From: an uncultured Clostridia bacterium
GTDB lineage: Bacteria > Bacillota > Clostridia > UMGS1883
Length of the DNA stretch: 23,423 bases
NCBI GenBank assembly: GCA_947624455.1
Contig: CANQKL010000005.1
Coordinates: forward strand, 1-23,423
Reading direction: 5' to 3'
In this document: in pieces, positions 13,390 to 21,495 of the stretch
How positions within the stretch are numbered: the first letter of the stretch is position 1
Layout of the letters: every line of letters starts with the position of its first letter
Position numbers and translations under genes: made by a program
The notes under the pieces: model-generated
Seen by the model: only the letters and a program-made list of their open reading frames with translations
What the model was told of the DNA's origin: nothing
Database searches by the model: none

Positions 13390-16300
13390 ATGAAGAATTC
13401 AAAAAATCTGGTCGCTATGGCAGTAGCCCTGATAATGGCGCTGACATCGTTCCCCGCGGTTTTTGCGGTGGGGGAAACAGTGACCGATGAATTTTATGGA
13501 TGGAACTTTACTGAAAAAGCCATTCGTCCATCGACTAAGGATGAGTACAAGGTGGACGGCGCCCAGGCGGCGGTAGTGTCATGGGGAAATGAACGCGTGA
13601 GTTTTGCGGCCTTTACCCTGCCTGAGGGTACGGAAGTGCCTGAGGGCAGCAGTCTAAAGGCTACGTTTAAGCTCAAGGCATACAATCAGAACGGTAACAG
13701 TGAGGCCGAAAACCGCATTGACTCCCTGGCTATTTTTGCGGTAGACCCAGCCGCTGTGACGGCTAAGGATAATGATCTACTGACCGCTGCGAGGGACGGT
13801 AAAACGCTCGTGGGGAAAATGAACTTGAAGAATGTGTCAAACTCCTGGGCGGATGTTTCCTGTGAACTCCTATTTCCCTCTGACGCGGTTTACGGTGGAA
13901 AGATCGGTCTGCTCCTTTCTAACCGCGAGGAAATAGGGGCTGACAACGGCATTGCCACCTTTAAGGACGCTGCCGTTACCGATGTAAACGTTATGACTAA
14001 CGCGACTGTCGCCGCTAAGGTAGTTGATGAAAACGGCGATCCCATTGACGCCTTTGCGCCCGTAACCGTCGATGGGCTTTACGCCGGTAAAGTTTACGAC
14101 GGCGAGGGAGTGGACTTTGGCAGTTACTACCTTGACGAGGAGGGAGCGGCGCTTTACAAGCTTATAAAGCCCGAGGCTATTACCCTGCAAGGCGGGGAAA
14201 ACGAGTATGACGTTACGGCAAAGCTGTACAAAAACGTTGTTGGTGGGAATATGATATCCAACCCCAGCTTTGAGGACGGCCTTGAAGGCTGGACTGTGAC
14301 TCAGGACGTCCCCATGTCAGATGTCCCTGGGGAATTTGAGATCGTGGACGATCCCGGTAAAGTCAGTCACGGCGAAAAGGCCCTTTGGCTCAAGGGCGTG
14401 AACGGTAAAATGGGTACTCTTGTGGATACTCATTGGCAGGTAAAGCCAGACACAATGTACTATGCCGCCTTTGACGTAATGGGTACTAAGGGGACTACCT
14501 CCTATACTTGGTTCTACACGGTAAACGCTGAGAGCGACAAGGATACTCCCGATGGGAATAAGAAATATACTCGCACTCACTATGCTGACGATGAGGACCA
14601 GATGCACATAAATGTTATAAACGGCTCGTATTTGCGTAAGCAGTATGTGATAACCACTTCGTCCGATGATAAGCTGGGCTTTGGCGGAGAGTATTTTGGC
14701 AACGATTCCGCTCCCATTGTGGATAATTTTATCCTCTATGAGTTGGCTGACCTTGAAACCGACGTTCGTTACAGCGTGGTTGCGTCTATTGACGGCACAG
14801 ACGACGGCGCCGTGGGTACTGTACTTAAAGGAGAAGGTACGGTTGGCGATGTGATTAGCGTGGATGAGGGACAGCTCCCATCCGCCCGCAAGGGTAAGAC
14901 ATATTATACTAACGGAGCTGGCGAAATCACCCTTGCAAAAGGCGTTGGCACCTATTATGTTGAGGCTGATAAAATAGCCGAAATAACCGGTACTGAAAAG
15001 GTGACCGCCGTTTCCGTAGGTGATTATGAACCGCTCATGCCATCCTCCGTCATGACAACTGTTGACAACGGTGAGTTTGAACCCGAAGCCTTTGACGTGG
15101 CTTGGGATGGAATGGAAGGCGTTCTTGTTGACGAGAAGGGCGAGTCTATCGGCGTAACGGTTACCGCCGAAAACGAAAATTTGGAAAAGACCTTCGGTTT
15201 GGTGGATACGACCGCTTCAAGAGTACAGAATAACCAGGCCCGTACCAAGGATGTTGTCGTACCTTTCCCGAAGGAGATAGAGGATGGTTTCACCGCCGAG
15301 CTTCAGGTAGTGTTCGACCGCAATTCTGACGAGCAGATACTTTTCATGGATAAGGATATAATAACTACAAACGACGACGGCACCGTAGGCAATAAAAATG
15401 TCTTTGCATACGCCGGTATACAGATAGTTTGCAATTCCTCCGGCTTCTGTCCGAGAACTCCTGATGATCTCCAGCCCGCTGTCGCTCCTATCGAGGTCGG
15501 TAAGGTATACACCCTGCTTTTCCAGGCGGACGTCACAAATCAAAAATACACTCTCACAGTGGCCGACGAGGACGGGAACGTTTCAATATCTGATGAAATG
15601 AGCTTCCGTCAAGCCGGAAATATTGACTGCCTTGCCCTCGTGAGCAACGCTGGCAAGGAGGACGGTTCCTTCAAGGCGGCAAATATCCAGATCAACGCTC
15701 CTTCCGTGACCGATGTTCCCGAGGCCGCTGACCTCAGCGTAAATCTTGGCTTTATACCCGACGGCGAAAAAGCCGATACTCTTACTCTTAACATTACCGC
15801 TGACGGAGCCTACGCGGGCCAGACATTGAAGATAGTTGCCCAGGACGCTCACCGTCCCTTCCCCAATAAAGACGGCATCGCTAATACATTAGTTGACACA
15901 ATTACGCTCGAGGAAGGCAAAAATGTGGTCGCTCTCATTCCGAGCAGCGCCAATCTCACCTATTCGGCTTACCTTGTAGATTCCGATTCCGGATATATTC
16001 TTGATTCCGTGACCGCGGCTCTGTCACCGCTCGTTGCCGACGATATTGCGAATAATCTTGCTGAGTATACCAGCGAAGGGGCAAAGCTGAACCGGATAGA
16101 CAAGGCCGTTGAGGCGCTTAGCGCTATGGGTGCGGTTTATGGCGGCGACGGTAAGTTTGGCGACAGCCGCGATAAATTCATCACTGTTGAAAACGTTGAC
16201 GACAAAACTGTAATTACCCTTGACGAAGCCCTTTATAAAAACGGTTTCGGCTTCAAAGTAAAGACAAAGGCCGGAAGCGGAACTCCCGTCGACGCTTTGA

Positions 16301-16479
16301 GTGAAAGCCTGTTCCATATCATTACTATCAACGCCGATAAAACTGTAACGGTAGCTGCGGCTGACGGCGCTTTGACCTTGAGCCTTGAATCGGTTGAGAT
16401 AGAATTTGTTTCGACTGATATTGAGGAATCGAACGCCGAAAATGTGAGCGAGGAATATGAGTTCGTAAATGAACTGTGA
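13390..16479 (+). CDS. Large secreted multidomain protein with carbohydrate-binding-like modules
   Basis: Protein of 1029 residues. The signal peptide is clear (MKNSKNL, hydrophobic core, FPAVFA cleaved before VGETV at about residue 26). Residues 35-200 resemble the jelly-roll DNRLRE/CBM-like modules found in Clostridia. Residues 286-453 start NMISNPSFEDGLEGW and end with VDNFILYEL, the hallmark of a CBM4/9- or CBM-22-like galactose-binding fold. Residues about 564-775 look like a LamG/concanavalin-like beta sandwich ending in the usual pattern FKAANIQI. The last 250 residues are unassigned. It is acidic throughout. No catalytic domain, LPxTG, SLH or C-terminal TM is visible, so it is probably released or held by an unknown partner. 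GGAGG lies 7-11 nt upstream of the ATG. Glycan binding is inferred. Confidence 0.8.
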   Translation: MKNSKNLVAMAVALIMALTSFPAVFAVGETVTDEFYGWNFTEKAIRPSTKDEYKVDGAQAAVVSWGNERVSFAAFTLPEGTEVPEGSSLKATFKLKAYNQNGNSEAENRIDSLAIFAVDPAAVTAKDNDLLTAARDGKTLVGKMNLKNVSNSWADVSCELLFPSDAVYGGKIGLLLSNREEIGADNGIATFKDAAVTDVNVMTNATVAAKVVDENGDPIDAFAPVTVDGLYAGKVYDGEGVDFGSYYLDEEGAALYKLIKPEAITLQGGENEYDVTAKLYKNVVGGNMISNPSFEDGLEGWTVTQDVPMSDVPGEFEIVDDPGKVSHGEKALWLKGVNGKMGTLVDTHWQVKPDTMYYAAFDVMGTKGTTSYTWFYTVNAESDKDTPDGNKKYTRTHYADDEDQMHINVINGSYLRKQYVITTSSDDKLGFGGEYFGNDSAPIVDNFILYELADLETDVRYSVVASIDGTDDGAVGTVLKGEGTVGDVISVDEGQLPSARKGKTYYTNGAGEITLAKGVGTYYVEADKIAEITGTEKVTAVSVGDYEPLMPSSVMTTVDNGEFEPEAFDVAWDGMEGVLVDEKGESIGVTVTAENENLEKTFGLVDTTASRVQNNQARTKDVVVPFPKEIEDGFTAELQVVFDRNSDEQILFMDKDIITTNDDGTVGNKNVFAYAGIQIVCNSSGFCPRTPDDLQPAVAPIEVGKVYTLLFQADVTNQKYTLTVADEDGNVSISDEMSFRQAGNIDCLALVSNAGKEDGSFKAANIQINAPSVTDVPEAADLSVNLGFIPDGEKADTLTLNITADGAYAGQTLKIVAQDAHRPFPNKDGIANTLVDTITLEEGKNVVALIPSSANLTYSAYLVDSDSGYILDSVTAALSPLVADDIANNLAEYTSEGAKLNRIDKAVEALSAMGAVYGGDGKFGDSRDKFITVENVDDKTVITLDEALYKNGFGFKVKTKAGSGTPVDALSESLFHIITINADKTVTVAAADGALTLSLESVEIEFVSTDIEESNAENVSEEYEFVNEL

Positions 16480-16565
16480 GGCCGAATCACCGGCAGCCCT
16501 GGCGCTGCCATCCACAATTCAAATCATGTATAAAAAATTGTATAAGAAATAAGGAGGAATAAATC

Positions 16566-17117
16566 ATGCTTGCGTTGATTATTGTCATCGCGATAGTAGT
16601 CGTTCTTGTATTGGCCGTTGTAGGGGCGTACAATTCCCTTTCCAAATTGAAGATAAAGGTGGACGAGGCATTTTCCACCATGGACGTTTACTTTAAAAAA
16701 CGCTACGACCTCATTCCTAATCTGGTCGAGACAGTTAAGGGCTATGCAAAGCACGAAAGAGAAACTCTTGAAGCGGTTGTAAACGCGAGGAACAGCGCCA
16801 TTTCCGCTCAGGGAGACGCCCGGCTTGAAAATGAAAACGCCCTTTCCGGCGCGTTGAACAAGCTTTTTGCCCTCAGCGAAGCCTATCCTGAGTTGAAGGC
16901 GGATACACAGTTCCTCAATCTTCAAAACCAGCTTCAGAAGGTCGAAGAGGATATAGCCAACGCTCGAAAGTATTACAATGGCGTTGTCCGCCAGTATAAC
17001 GAAAAGTGCATTACAGTTCCCAGTAATATCGTAGCCGGACTGTTCCACTTTGAGCAGAAGCCGTATTTCTCCGTGGCAAACGAGGCGGAAAGAGAAAATG
17101 TTCAAGTCAAGTTCTAA
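16566..17117 (+). CDS. lemA: LemA family protein
   Basis: Protein of 183 residues, standard LemA length. One N-terminal TM (residues 2-22) is followed by an antiparallel helical domain facing outward. The family signature is present: VDEAFSTMDVYFKKRYDLIP followed by NLVETVKGYAKHE. The C-terminal motif ARKYYNGVVRQYN is followed by P-x-N and F-x-F. Its biochemical role is not established. Genes of this family commonly pair with DUF2207 or TPM-domain membrane proteins, and that pairing is seen here. AAGGAGG lies 9 nt upstream of the ATG. A small hairpin at 16492-16509 separates it from the secreted-protein gene, so it may be a partly independent unit. The next gene overlaps its last 20 bp. Confidence 0.93.
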   Translation: MLALIIVIAIVVVLVLAVVGAYNSLSKLKIKVDEAFSTMDVYFKKRYDLIPNLVETVKGYAKHERETLEAVVNARNSAISAQGDARLENENALSGALNKLFALSEAYPELKADTQFLNLQNQLQKVEEDIANARKYYNGVVRQYNEKCITVPSNIVAGLFHFEQKPYFSVANEAERENVQVKF

Positions 17118-18924
17118 GCTTTTAGTCTGTCTGGCCGCCGTAATGCTTGCGGCGGTCCCCGCCCAGGCTTACGAGTCCTTTTCGATTGACAACTATAGCG
17201 TCGAAATTACAGTTGATGAGGCGAGAGTTCATCATGTCAGGGAGGAGCTGGACTTAGACTATACAAGAGAGAGTCACGGCTTGCTTCGCGAGATACCTCT
17301 CAGCAGCAGTCAAGAGCCGTATATCATAGACAATGTCAGAGTGGACGGCGACCCGTTCAAATTGGAACGCGGGGACAACGTACTCGGAGTCAGGATAGGC
17401 GATATTGACAGATATGTTAGAGGCCCGAAAAGCTATATCCTGGAGTACGATATGGTCTACGCCCGCGACAGAGATAAAGAGAATGACATAGTCTATGTCA
17501 CGCCGATCGGTACAGAGTGGGATACGCCTGTTAAGTCCGCGTCGGTTAAGATCGTACTGCCCGTTGACAGCGTTAAATCCCTGACTGTGTACAGGGGCGG
17601 ATACGGCAGCGGCGAGAAAATGACCGGCGCCGTTGTCAACGGCAATACGATCACGCTTGATAACGTATACTTGAATAGCGGCGAGGGACTGACCTTCTAT
17701 GTGGAGCTGCCAGAGGGGACTTTTGCCTCGGCTCCACGGAGCCTTGCTCCGAAAAGGGATATACTCATGCTGGCGCTGATCGCTCTTTCGGCTTTGATGG
17801 CCGTGCTGGCCTTTATACGTTGGCTGAAAATCGGTAAGGACGACCGTATTGTTCCCACAGTGGAATTTTATTCTCCCGACGAAATGAATCCGGCGGAAAT
17901 GTCGTATATAGTGAACAACAAAGTGGACGTCTCGTCCATTTCAGCCATGATCTTCTTTTGGGCCTCCCGCGGCTATATGAGCTACAGTGAAAACGAGGAC
18001 AAATCCTTTGAACTGAAAAAAATGCGCGACATGGGTCCCGAGCGGCCCGAATATGAACAGCGCGCCTTTAAAGCTCTGTTTGCCAGCGGCGACACTGTCA
18101 CCAGTAAGCAGATAGAAAATGATTACTTTGACGAGGCTCAGTCAGTGACCGTGAACGCTGTGGAGTGTTTCAGGGGGGATAGGGCGCTCGAACAGAGCGT
18201 TAACGCCAAGGCGTCGATGATTCAGATGGCGCTTTGCTTGTTGCCGCCTTTGCTTTATGGAATATTGGCGGCCTCGGAAATTGAATTTTTCGGAATTTTT
18301 GGACTGATTCCAACAGTTATCGTATATGCTCTCACCTTTGCTTTGATACAGCGAAGGAACGGCGGAAAGATCCTTCCGGCCGCCCTGGTATTCCTTGCGG
18401 GAATTGGAAGCGGACTGTTGGCATCCCGCCTTATGGAGGCAAGATTTTTCGCCAGCCAGCTCCGCTGCTTGGCTATAGTTGGATTTTCGATAATTGGAGG
18501 GTTTTTTGCGGCCCTTATACGCCGACGAACGGATTACGCTACAAATATCATAGGCCGCTGCCAGGGTTTCCGCGACTTTTTGCTCACAGCGGAAAAAGAT
18601 AAGCTTGAGGCTCTTGTCGAGGAAAATCCGTCATACTTTTTTGACACCCTGCCCTTTGCGTTTGTACTTGGAGTAACTGATGTTTGGGCCAAAAAGTTCG
18701 AGGGCCTTATAAAAGAGCCGCCAAGCTGGTACCATGGGTATTACGGCGGATATCCCTTTACCCCTTTGTATATGACACAGTCTGTCGTAAAGACGTATTC
18801 GGGCTTGAACAAGGTTTATTCCCAAAGAGCCGTTAAGAATTCTTCCGGCAGCTTTGGCGGAGGTTTCCGTGGCGGCGGCTTTTCCGGCGGCGGAGGCGGG
18901 GGAGGCGGCGGTTCCGCCTGGTAA
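17098..18924 (+). CDS. DUF2207 domain membrane protein, partner of LemA
   Basis: About 608 residues. The start at 17098 is preferred over earlier in-frame codons because it opens a good signal peptide (MFKSSSKLLVCLAAVMLAAV, then PAQA before YES). It overlaps lemA by 20 bp, so the two are translationally coupled. Residues 25-220 form the extracellular DUF2207 beta domain (FSIDNYSVEITVDEARVHHV). A TM follows (about 222-242), then a soluble winged-helix-like region with PTVEFYSPDEMNPAEMSYIV, three more TMs (about 380-480), a cytoplasmic stretch and a Gly-rich end (SFGGGFRGGGFSGGGGGG then SAW), which is diagnostic of this family. The function is unknown, and a joint role with LemA in the envelope is likely. 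A terminator follows at 18965. Confidence 0.92.
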   Translation: MFKSSSKLLVCLAAVMLAAVPAQAYESFSIDNYSVEITVDEARVHHVREELDLDYTRESHGLLREIPLSSSQEPYIIDNVRVDGDPFKLERGDNVLGVRIGDIDRYVRGPKSYILEYDMVYARDRDKENDIVYVTPIGTEWDTPVKSASVKIVLPVDSVKSLTVYRGGYGSGEKMTGAVVNGNTITLDNVYLNSGEGLTFYVELPEGTFASAPRSLAPKRDILMLALIALSALMAVLAFIRWLKIGKDDRIVPTVEFYSPDEMNPAEMSYIVNNKVDVSSISAMIFFWASRGYMSYSENEDKSFELKKMRDMGPERPEYEQRAFKALFASGDTVTSKQIENDYFDEAQSVTVNAVECFRGDRALEQSVNAKASMIQMALCLLPPLLYGILAASEIEFFGIFGLIPTVIVYALTFALIQRRNGGKILPAALVFLAGIGSGLLASRLMEARFFASQLRCLAIVGFSIIGGFFAALIRRRTDYATNIIGRCQGFRDFLLTAEKDKLEALVEENPSYFFDTLPFAFVLGVTDVWAKKFEGLIKEPPSWYHGYYGGYPFTPLYMTQSVVKTYSGLNKVYSQRAVKNSSGSFGGGFRGGGFSGGGGGGGGGSAW

Positions 18925-18964
18925 ATCGCATATACGTATGTAATAGAGTACGCTAATCAATACT

Positions 18965-18997
18965 AAAACCAGCTCGCCACAACGGCGAGCTGGTTTT
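18965..18997. terminator. Strong bidirectional terminator
   Basis: AAAACCAGCTCGCC and GGCGAGCTGGTTTT are perfect 14-bp arms around a 5-nt loop. The A/T ends make it work in both directions, closing the DUF2207 gene and the convergent flavin-reductase gene. Confidence 0.85.
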
Positions 18998-19068
18998 GCT
19001 TCAAGTCTGTAAAGTTAAGTTTCTATAATTTCTCTGTCGATATCCTTCCATGTGACCGTGGTTTTATA

Positions 19069-19644
19069 CTAATCCCGCTTCATTAGGCCAGCTCCGCTGT
19101 TCCAGGCCTGACCAACCTTTTCGCCAATGGCATAGTATCCGTTTTGCATCTGGTCAAAAGCAAAAGCGTTGAGCTTCGCCGGATCGATTTTCCCCTTTTC
19201 GTCCAAAACCTTATCATCGGCCAGCACATTGACTATCCGTCCCAAGATACGAAGCCCATAGGGTTCATCCTCGATTTTTTCAAGGGAACACTCCAGAGTA
19301 AGGGGATATTCCTCAATCACCGGAGCGTCTACACGGCTGCTCTTTACGGCGTGGAGACTTGTGCGCTCAAATTTATCCGCCATTTTGTTGGAGCTGGCGA
19401 TGCCGAAGAAGTCGGACTCCTCAATGGTATCTATTCCGGGTATCGCAAGTGTGAACGCGCCTCTGGCCTTGATATTTGCCACTGTTTTGTGAGCCGCTTC
19501 AAGATTAAGGGCCACCATGTCCTCGGCACAAATGCCGCCCCAGGCCATCATCATTACGTCTACGCTTTCATCCTCGTTATATGTGCCTATCATATAGGTG
19601 GGCATGGGGAAGAGGTAGGGCTGTACTCCAAAGTCTTTTTTCAC
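19069..19644 (-). CDS. Flavin reductase family protein (FMN-binding split barrel)
   Basis: Protein of 191 residues, matching the DIM6/NTAB-type flavin reductase-like family, which are cytoplasmic FMN-binding split-barrel proteins. Family features are the N-terminal PYLFPMPTYMIGTYNEDESV with VDVMMMAWGG, then ALNLEAAHKTVANIKARGAF and TLAIPG, and VVGxA-like FFGIASSNKMADKFERT. The start is GTG at 19644, supported by AAAGGAGAT 8 nt upstream, giving VKKDFG (Met in vivo). It may reduce flavin for a partner enzyme or act directly as an oxidoreductase. No partner is adjacent, so this is open. It is a single-gene unit with its own promoter (19720-19748) and a shared terminator (18965). Confidence 0.85.
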   Translation of the reverse strand: MKKDFGVQPYLFPMPTYMIGTYNEDESVDVMMMAWGGICAEDMVALNLEAAHKTVANIKARGAFTLAIPGIDTIEESDFFGIASSNKMADKFERTSLHAVKSSRVDAPVIEEYPLTLECSLEKIEDEPYGLRILGRIVNVLADDKVLDEKGKIDPAKLNAFAFDQMQNGYYAIGEKVGQAWNSGAGLMKRD

Positions 19645-19719
19645 TGTATTATCTCCTTTACAATTTTTTTGGCCAATTTAAAGCCTTGATTTTTACCGTG
19701 AGCAAAAATCCACAAAGAT

Positions 19720-19748
19720 ATTCTACCATATGGGGAATAAATATTCAA
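19720..19748 (-). promoter_or_regulatory. Promoter of the flavin reductase gene
   Basis: On the minus strand TTGAAT (19743-19748) and TAGAAT (19720-19725) are separated by 17 bp, about 75 bp upstream of the GTG start. Confidence 0.6.
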
Positions 19749-19798
19749 GTACGCACAATAAAGATACTAACTTACATTTTGGGAATGAGCGTCCGCGA

Positions 19799-20895
19799 TC
19801 ACAGCTTGCGGTAAATGGTCAGCCACATCGTTAAAAAACAAGCCAGTCCTCCAATAGCGTTAGAAATAGGTTCCGCGAGAAACACTCCTTTAACTCCAAA
19901 GCCCAGCGCGGGCAGCATCACGGTCAGCGGCACAACTATTATTGCCTTCCGGAGCAGGGAAAAGAAGATCGCCTGTTTCGCCTTGCCAAGCGATTGAAAG
20001 CTGCTCTGGCCCACGAATTGAAAGGCCATAAAGAAAAAGCCAAAGAAGTAGATATTAAGCATTTTCGCGCCTGTTTCGATAGTAAGCGCGTCGTCTGAAA
20101 ATATACCGATCATTATTCGCGGTATTAGCATTACCACCAGCCAAGCAAGCACAGTGTAAACTATGCCGAGCATAGCGGTGAAGCGTATGCCCTCCTTTAC
20201 CCGTCCGTACTCCCGCGCGCCGTAGTTGAAGCCTAAAACAGGCTGCGCCCCGGAGCTGATGCCGTTTATGGGCAGAGAAAGCACGTCCCTTACGGAATTG
20301 ATTATCGTAAATATTTCCACGTAAAGCTCGCCGCCATAGACCTGGAGCTGATTGTTGCAGACTATTTGTACCAGGCTGTTAGTCCCCTGCATGACGAAGC
20401 CCGGAAGCCCCAAAACCATTATTTTGCCGGTACGTTTGGACTGGATGGATATTTTACTCATCCGCAGCTTTAAAATGGCTTTTTTGCCGGTGAGAAATCT
20501 GAGTACCCATGCGGCGGAGGCGCCTTGGCTTATTACAGTAGCCAGGGCCGCTCCCTGAACTCCCATTTTAAAAGCGAAAATAAAAATAGGGTCAAGTATG
20601 ATATTGATTATTGCTCCAATAACGGTTGTCAACATTCCAGTTTTGGGAAAGCCCTGAGCGTTTATATAGCCGTTCAGCCCGGTCGACAGCATGGAAAAAG
20701 CCGTACCCAATAAATATATGCGCAAATACGGATCGGCGTAGGCAAAGGATTTTTCGCTGGCCCCAAACAAAAACAGTATGGGCCTGCGCAGAAGATAGCT
20801 GAACGCAAAAATCGCCGCCGAGGAAATGACCAACAGTGAAAAAACATTGCCGAGAATTTTTTCCGCCTCGTCCTCATCGCCCCGGCCGCGGATCG
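19799..20895 (-). pseudogene. MATE family efflux transporter, 5'-truncated
   Basis: From about 20895 the minus strand reads RGRGDEDEAEKILGNVF and continues with an intact MATE sequence to the stop at 19799. It includes INAQGFPKTGMLTTVIGAII, then NIILDPIFIF, SSGAQPVLGFNYGA and GQSSFQSLGKAKQA. About 360 residues remain of a usual 440-460. The first roughly 90 residues, including TM1-2, the start codon and any RBS, are gone. Upstream of the joint the sequence belongs to an ABC exporter in another frame. The only available start is a TTG at 20833 without an RBS, which would lose another TM. I judge it non-functional, though a short product is possible. MATE proteins export cationic drugs or metabolites using an Na+ or H+ gradient. 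Confidence 0.85.
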
Positions 20896-21495
20896 GCGTT
20901 TAAAAAGGGGATGCACCTTTTTTGTTATGTAGCCGGTGACCATGACCGAAAGGGGGATAGTCACAACAAAAACGGATACCATTATAGGCGATATGGTCAG
21001 CATCATCACAAAAGCGCCGACAATGGTTATCGCGCTGGTAAAAATCTGTATAAGATCTGAGGACAGGGACGTGTTGACCGTGTCTATGTCGTATGAAAGC
21101 TTGCTTATGATAGAACCGGCATAGCTTTGGTCAAAATAATTGACCGGCAGCGACGCCAGAGAGTCAAAAGCGTCCTGACGCATGGCGTAGGTTATTTTTC
21201 TCCCAATGTGTATCATAAGTGCTGAAAGAAGATAGGACATCGCCGAGGACAGCACGTAAAAAACTATCATCATTATCACATATTTTCCCACGGCGGCAAA
21301 GTCCGTGCCGCCCGGGTTTATGGCGTCGATAGCCGCGCCGGAAAGCACAGGCCCGATAAGGGAGAACAGGTTCCCCAAGGCGTTGAGCGCCAGTGCGGCC
21401 AGCAGCCACAGCTTGTACTTCATAAGGTAAGACCAAAGCCTTTTTAATACATATCTTATATCTCTTGGCCTTTCGGTTTTGTCACTCAGCGGCAT
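20886..21495 (-). pseudogene. ABC exporter subunit, 3'-truncated (second half of a heterodimer)
   Basis: The ATG at 21495 overlaps the 3' end of the preceding ABC gene by 14 bp. The frame gives an exporter TMD N-terminus: IRYVLKRLWSYLMKYKLWLL, GPVLSGAAIDAINPGG, PVNYFDQSYAGSIISKLSYD and finally KKVHPLFKRRSAA. After about 203 residues the homology stops, and the next 70 codons are out-of-frame MATE sequence. Nothing remains of the last TMs or the nucleotide-binding domain (about 380 residues missing). The partner gene has a degenerate ATPase site, so this lost half would have carried the competent one. A truncated membrane product might still be made. A sequencing or assembly deletion is the main alternative to a real one. 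Confidence 0.85.

Noticed and set aside
16024..17105. Minus-strand frames of 163 and 193 codons
   Set aside because: They are antisense to the secreted protein and lemA; no RBS or family motif.
20674..20885. Last 70 codons of the ABC remnant frame
   Set aside because: They translate MATE-coding DNA in the wrong frame and are not a real domain.
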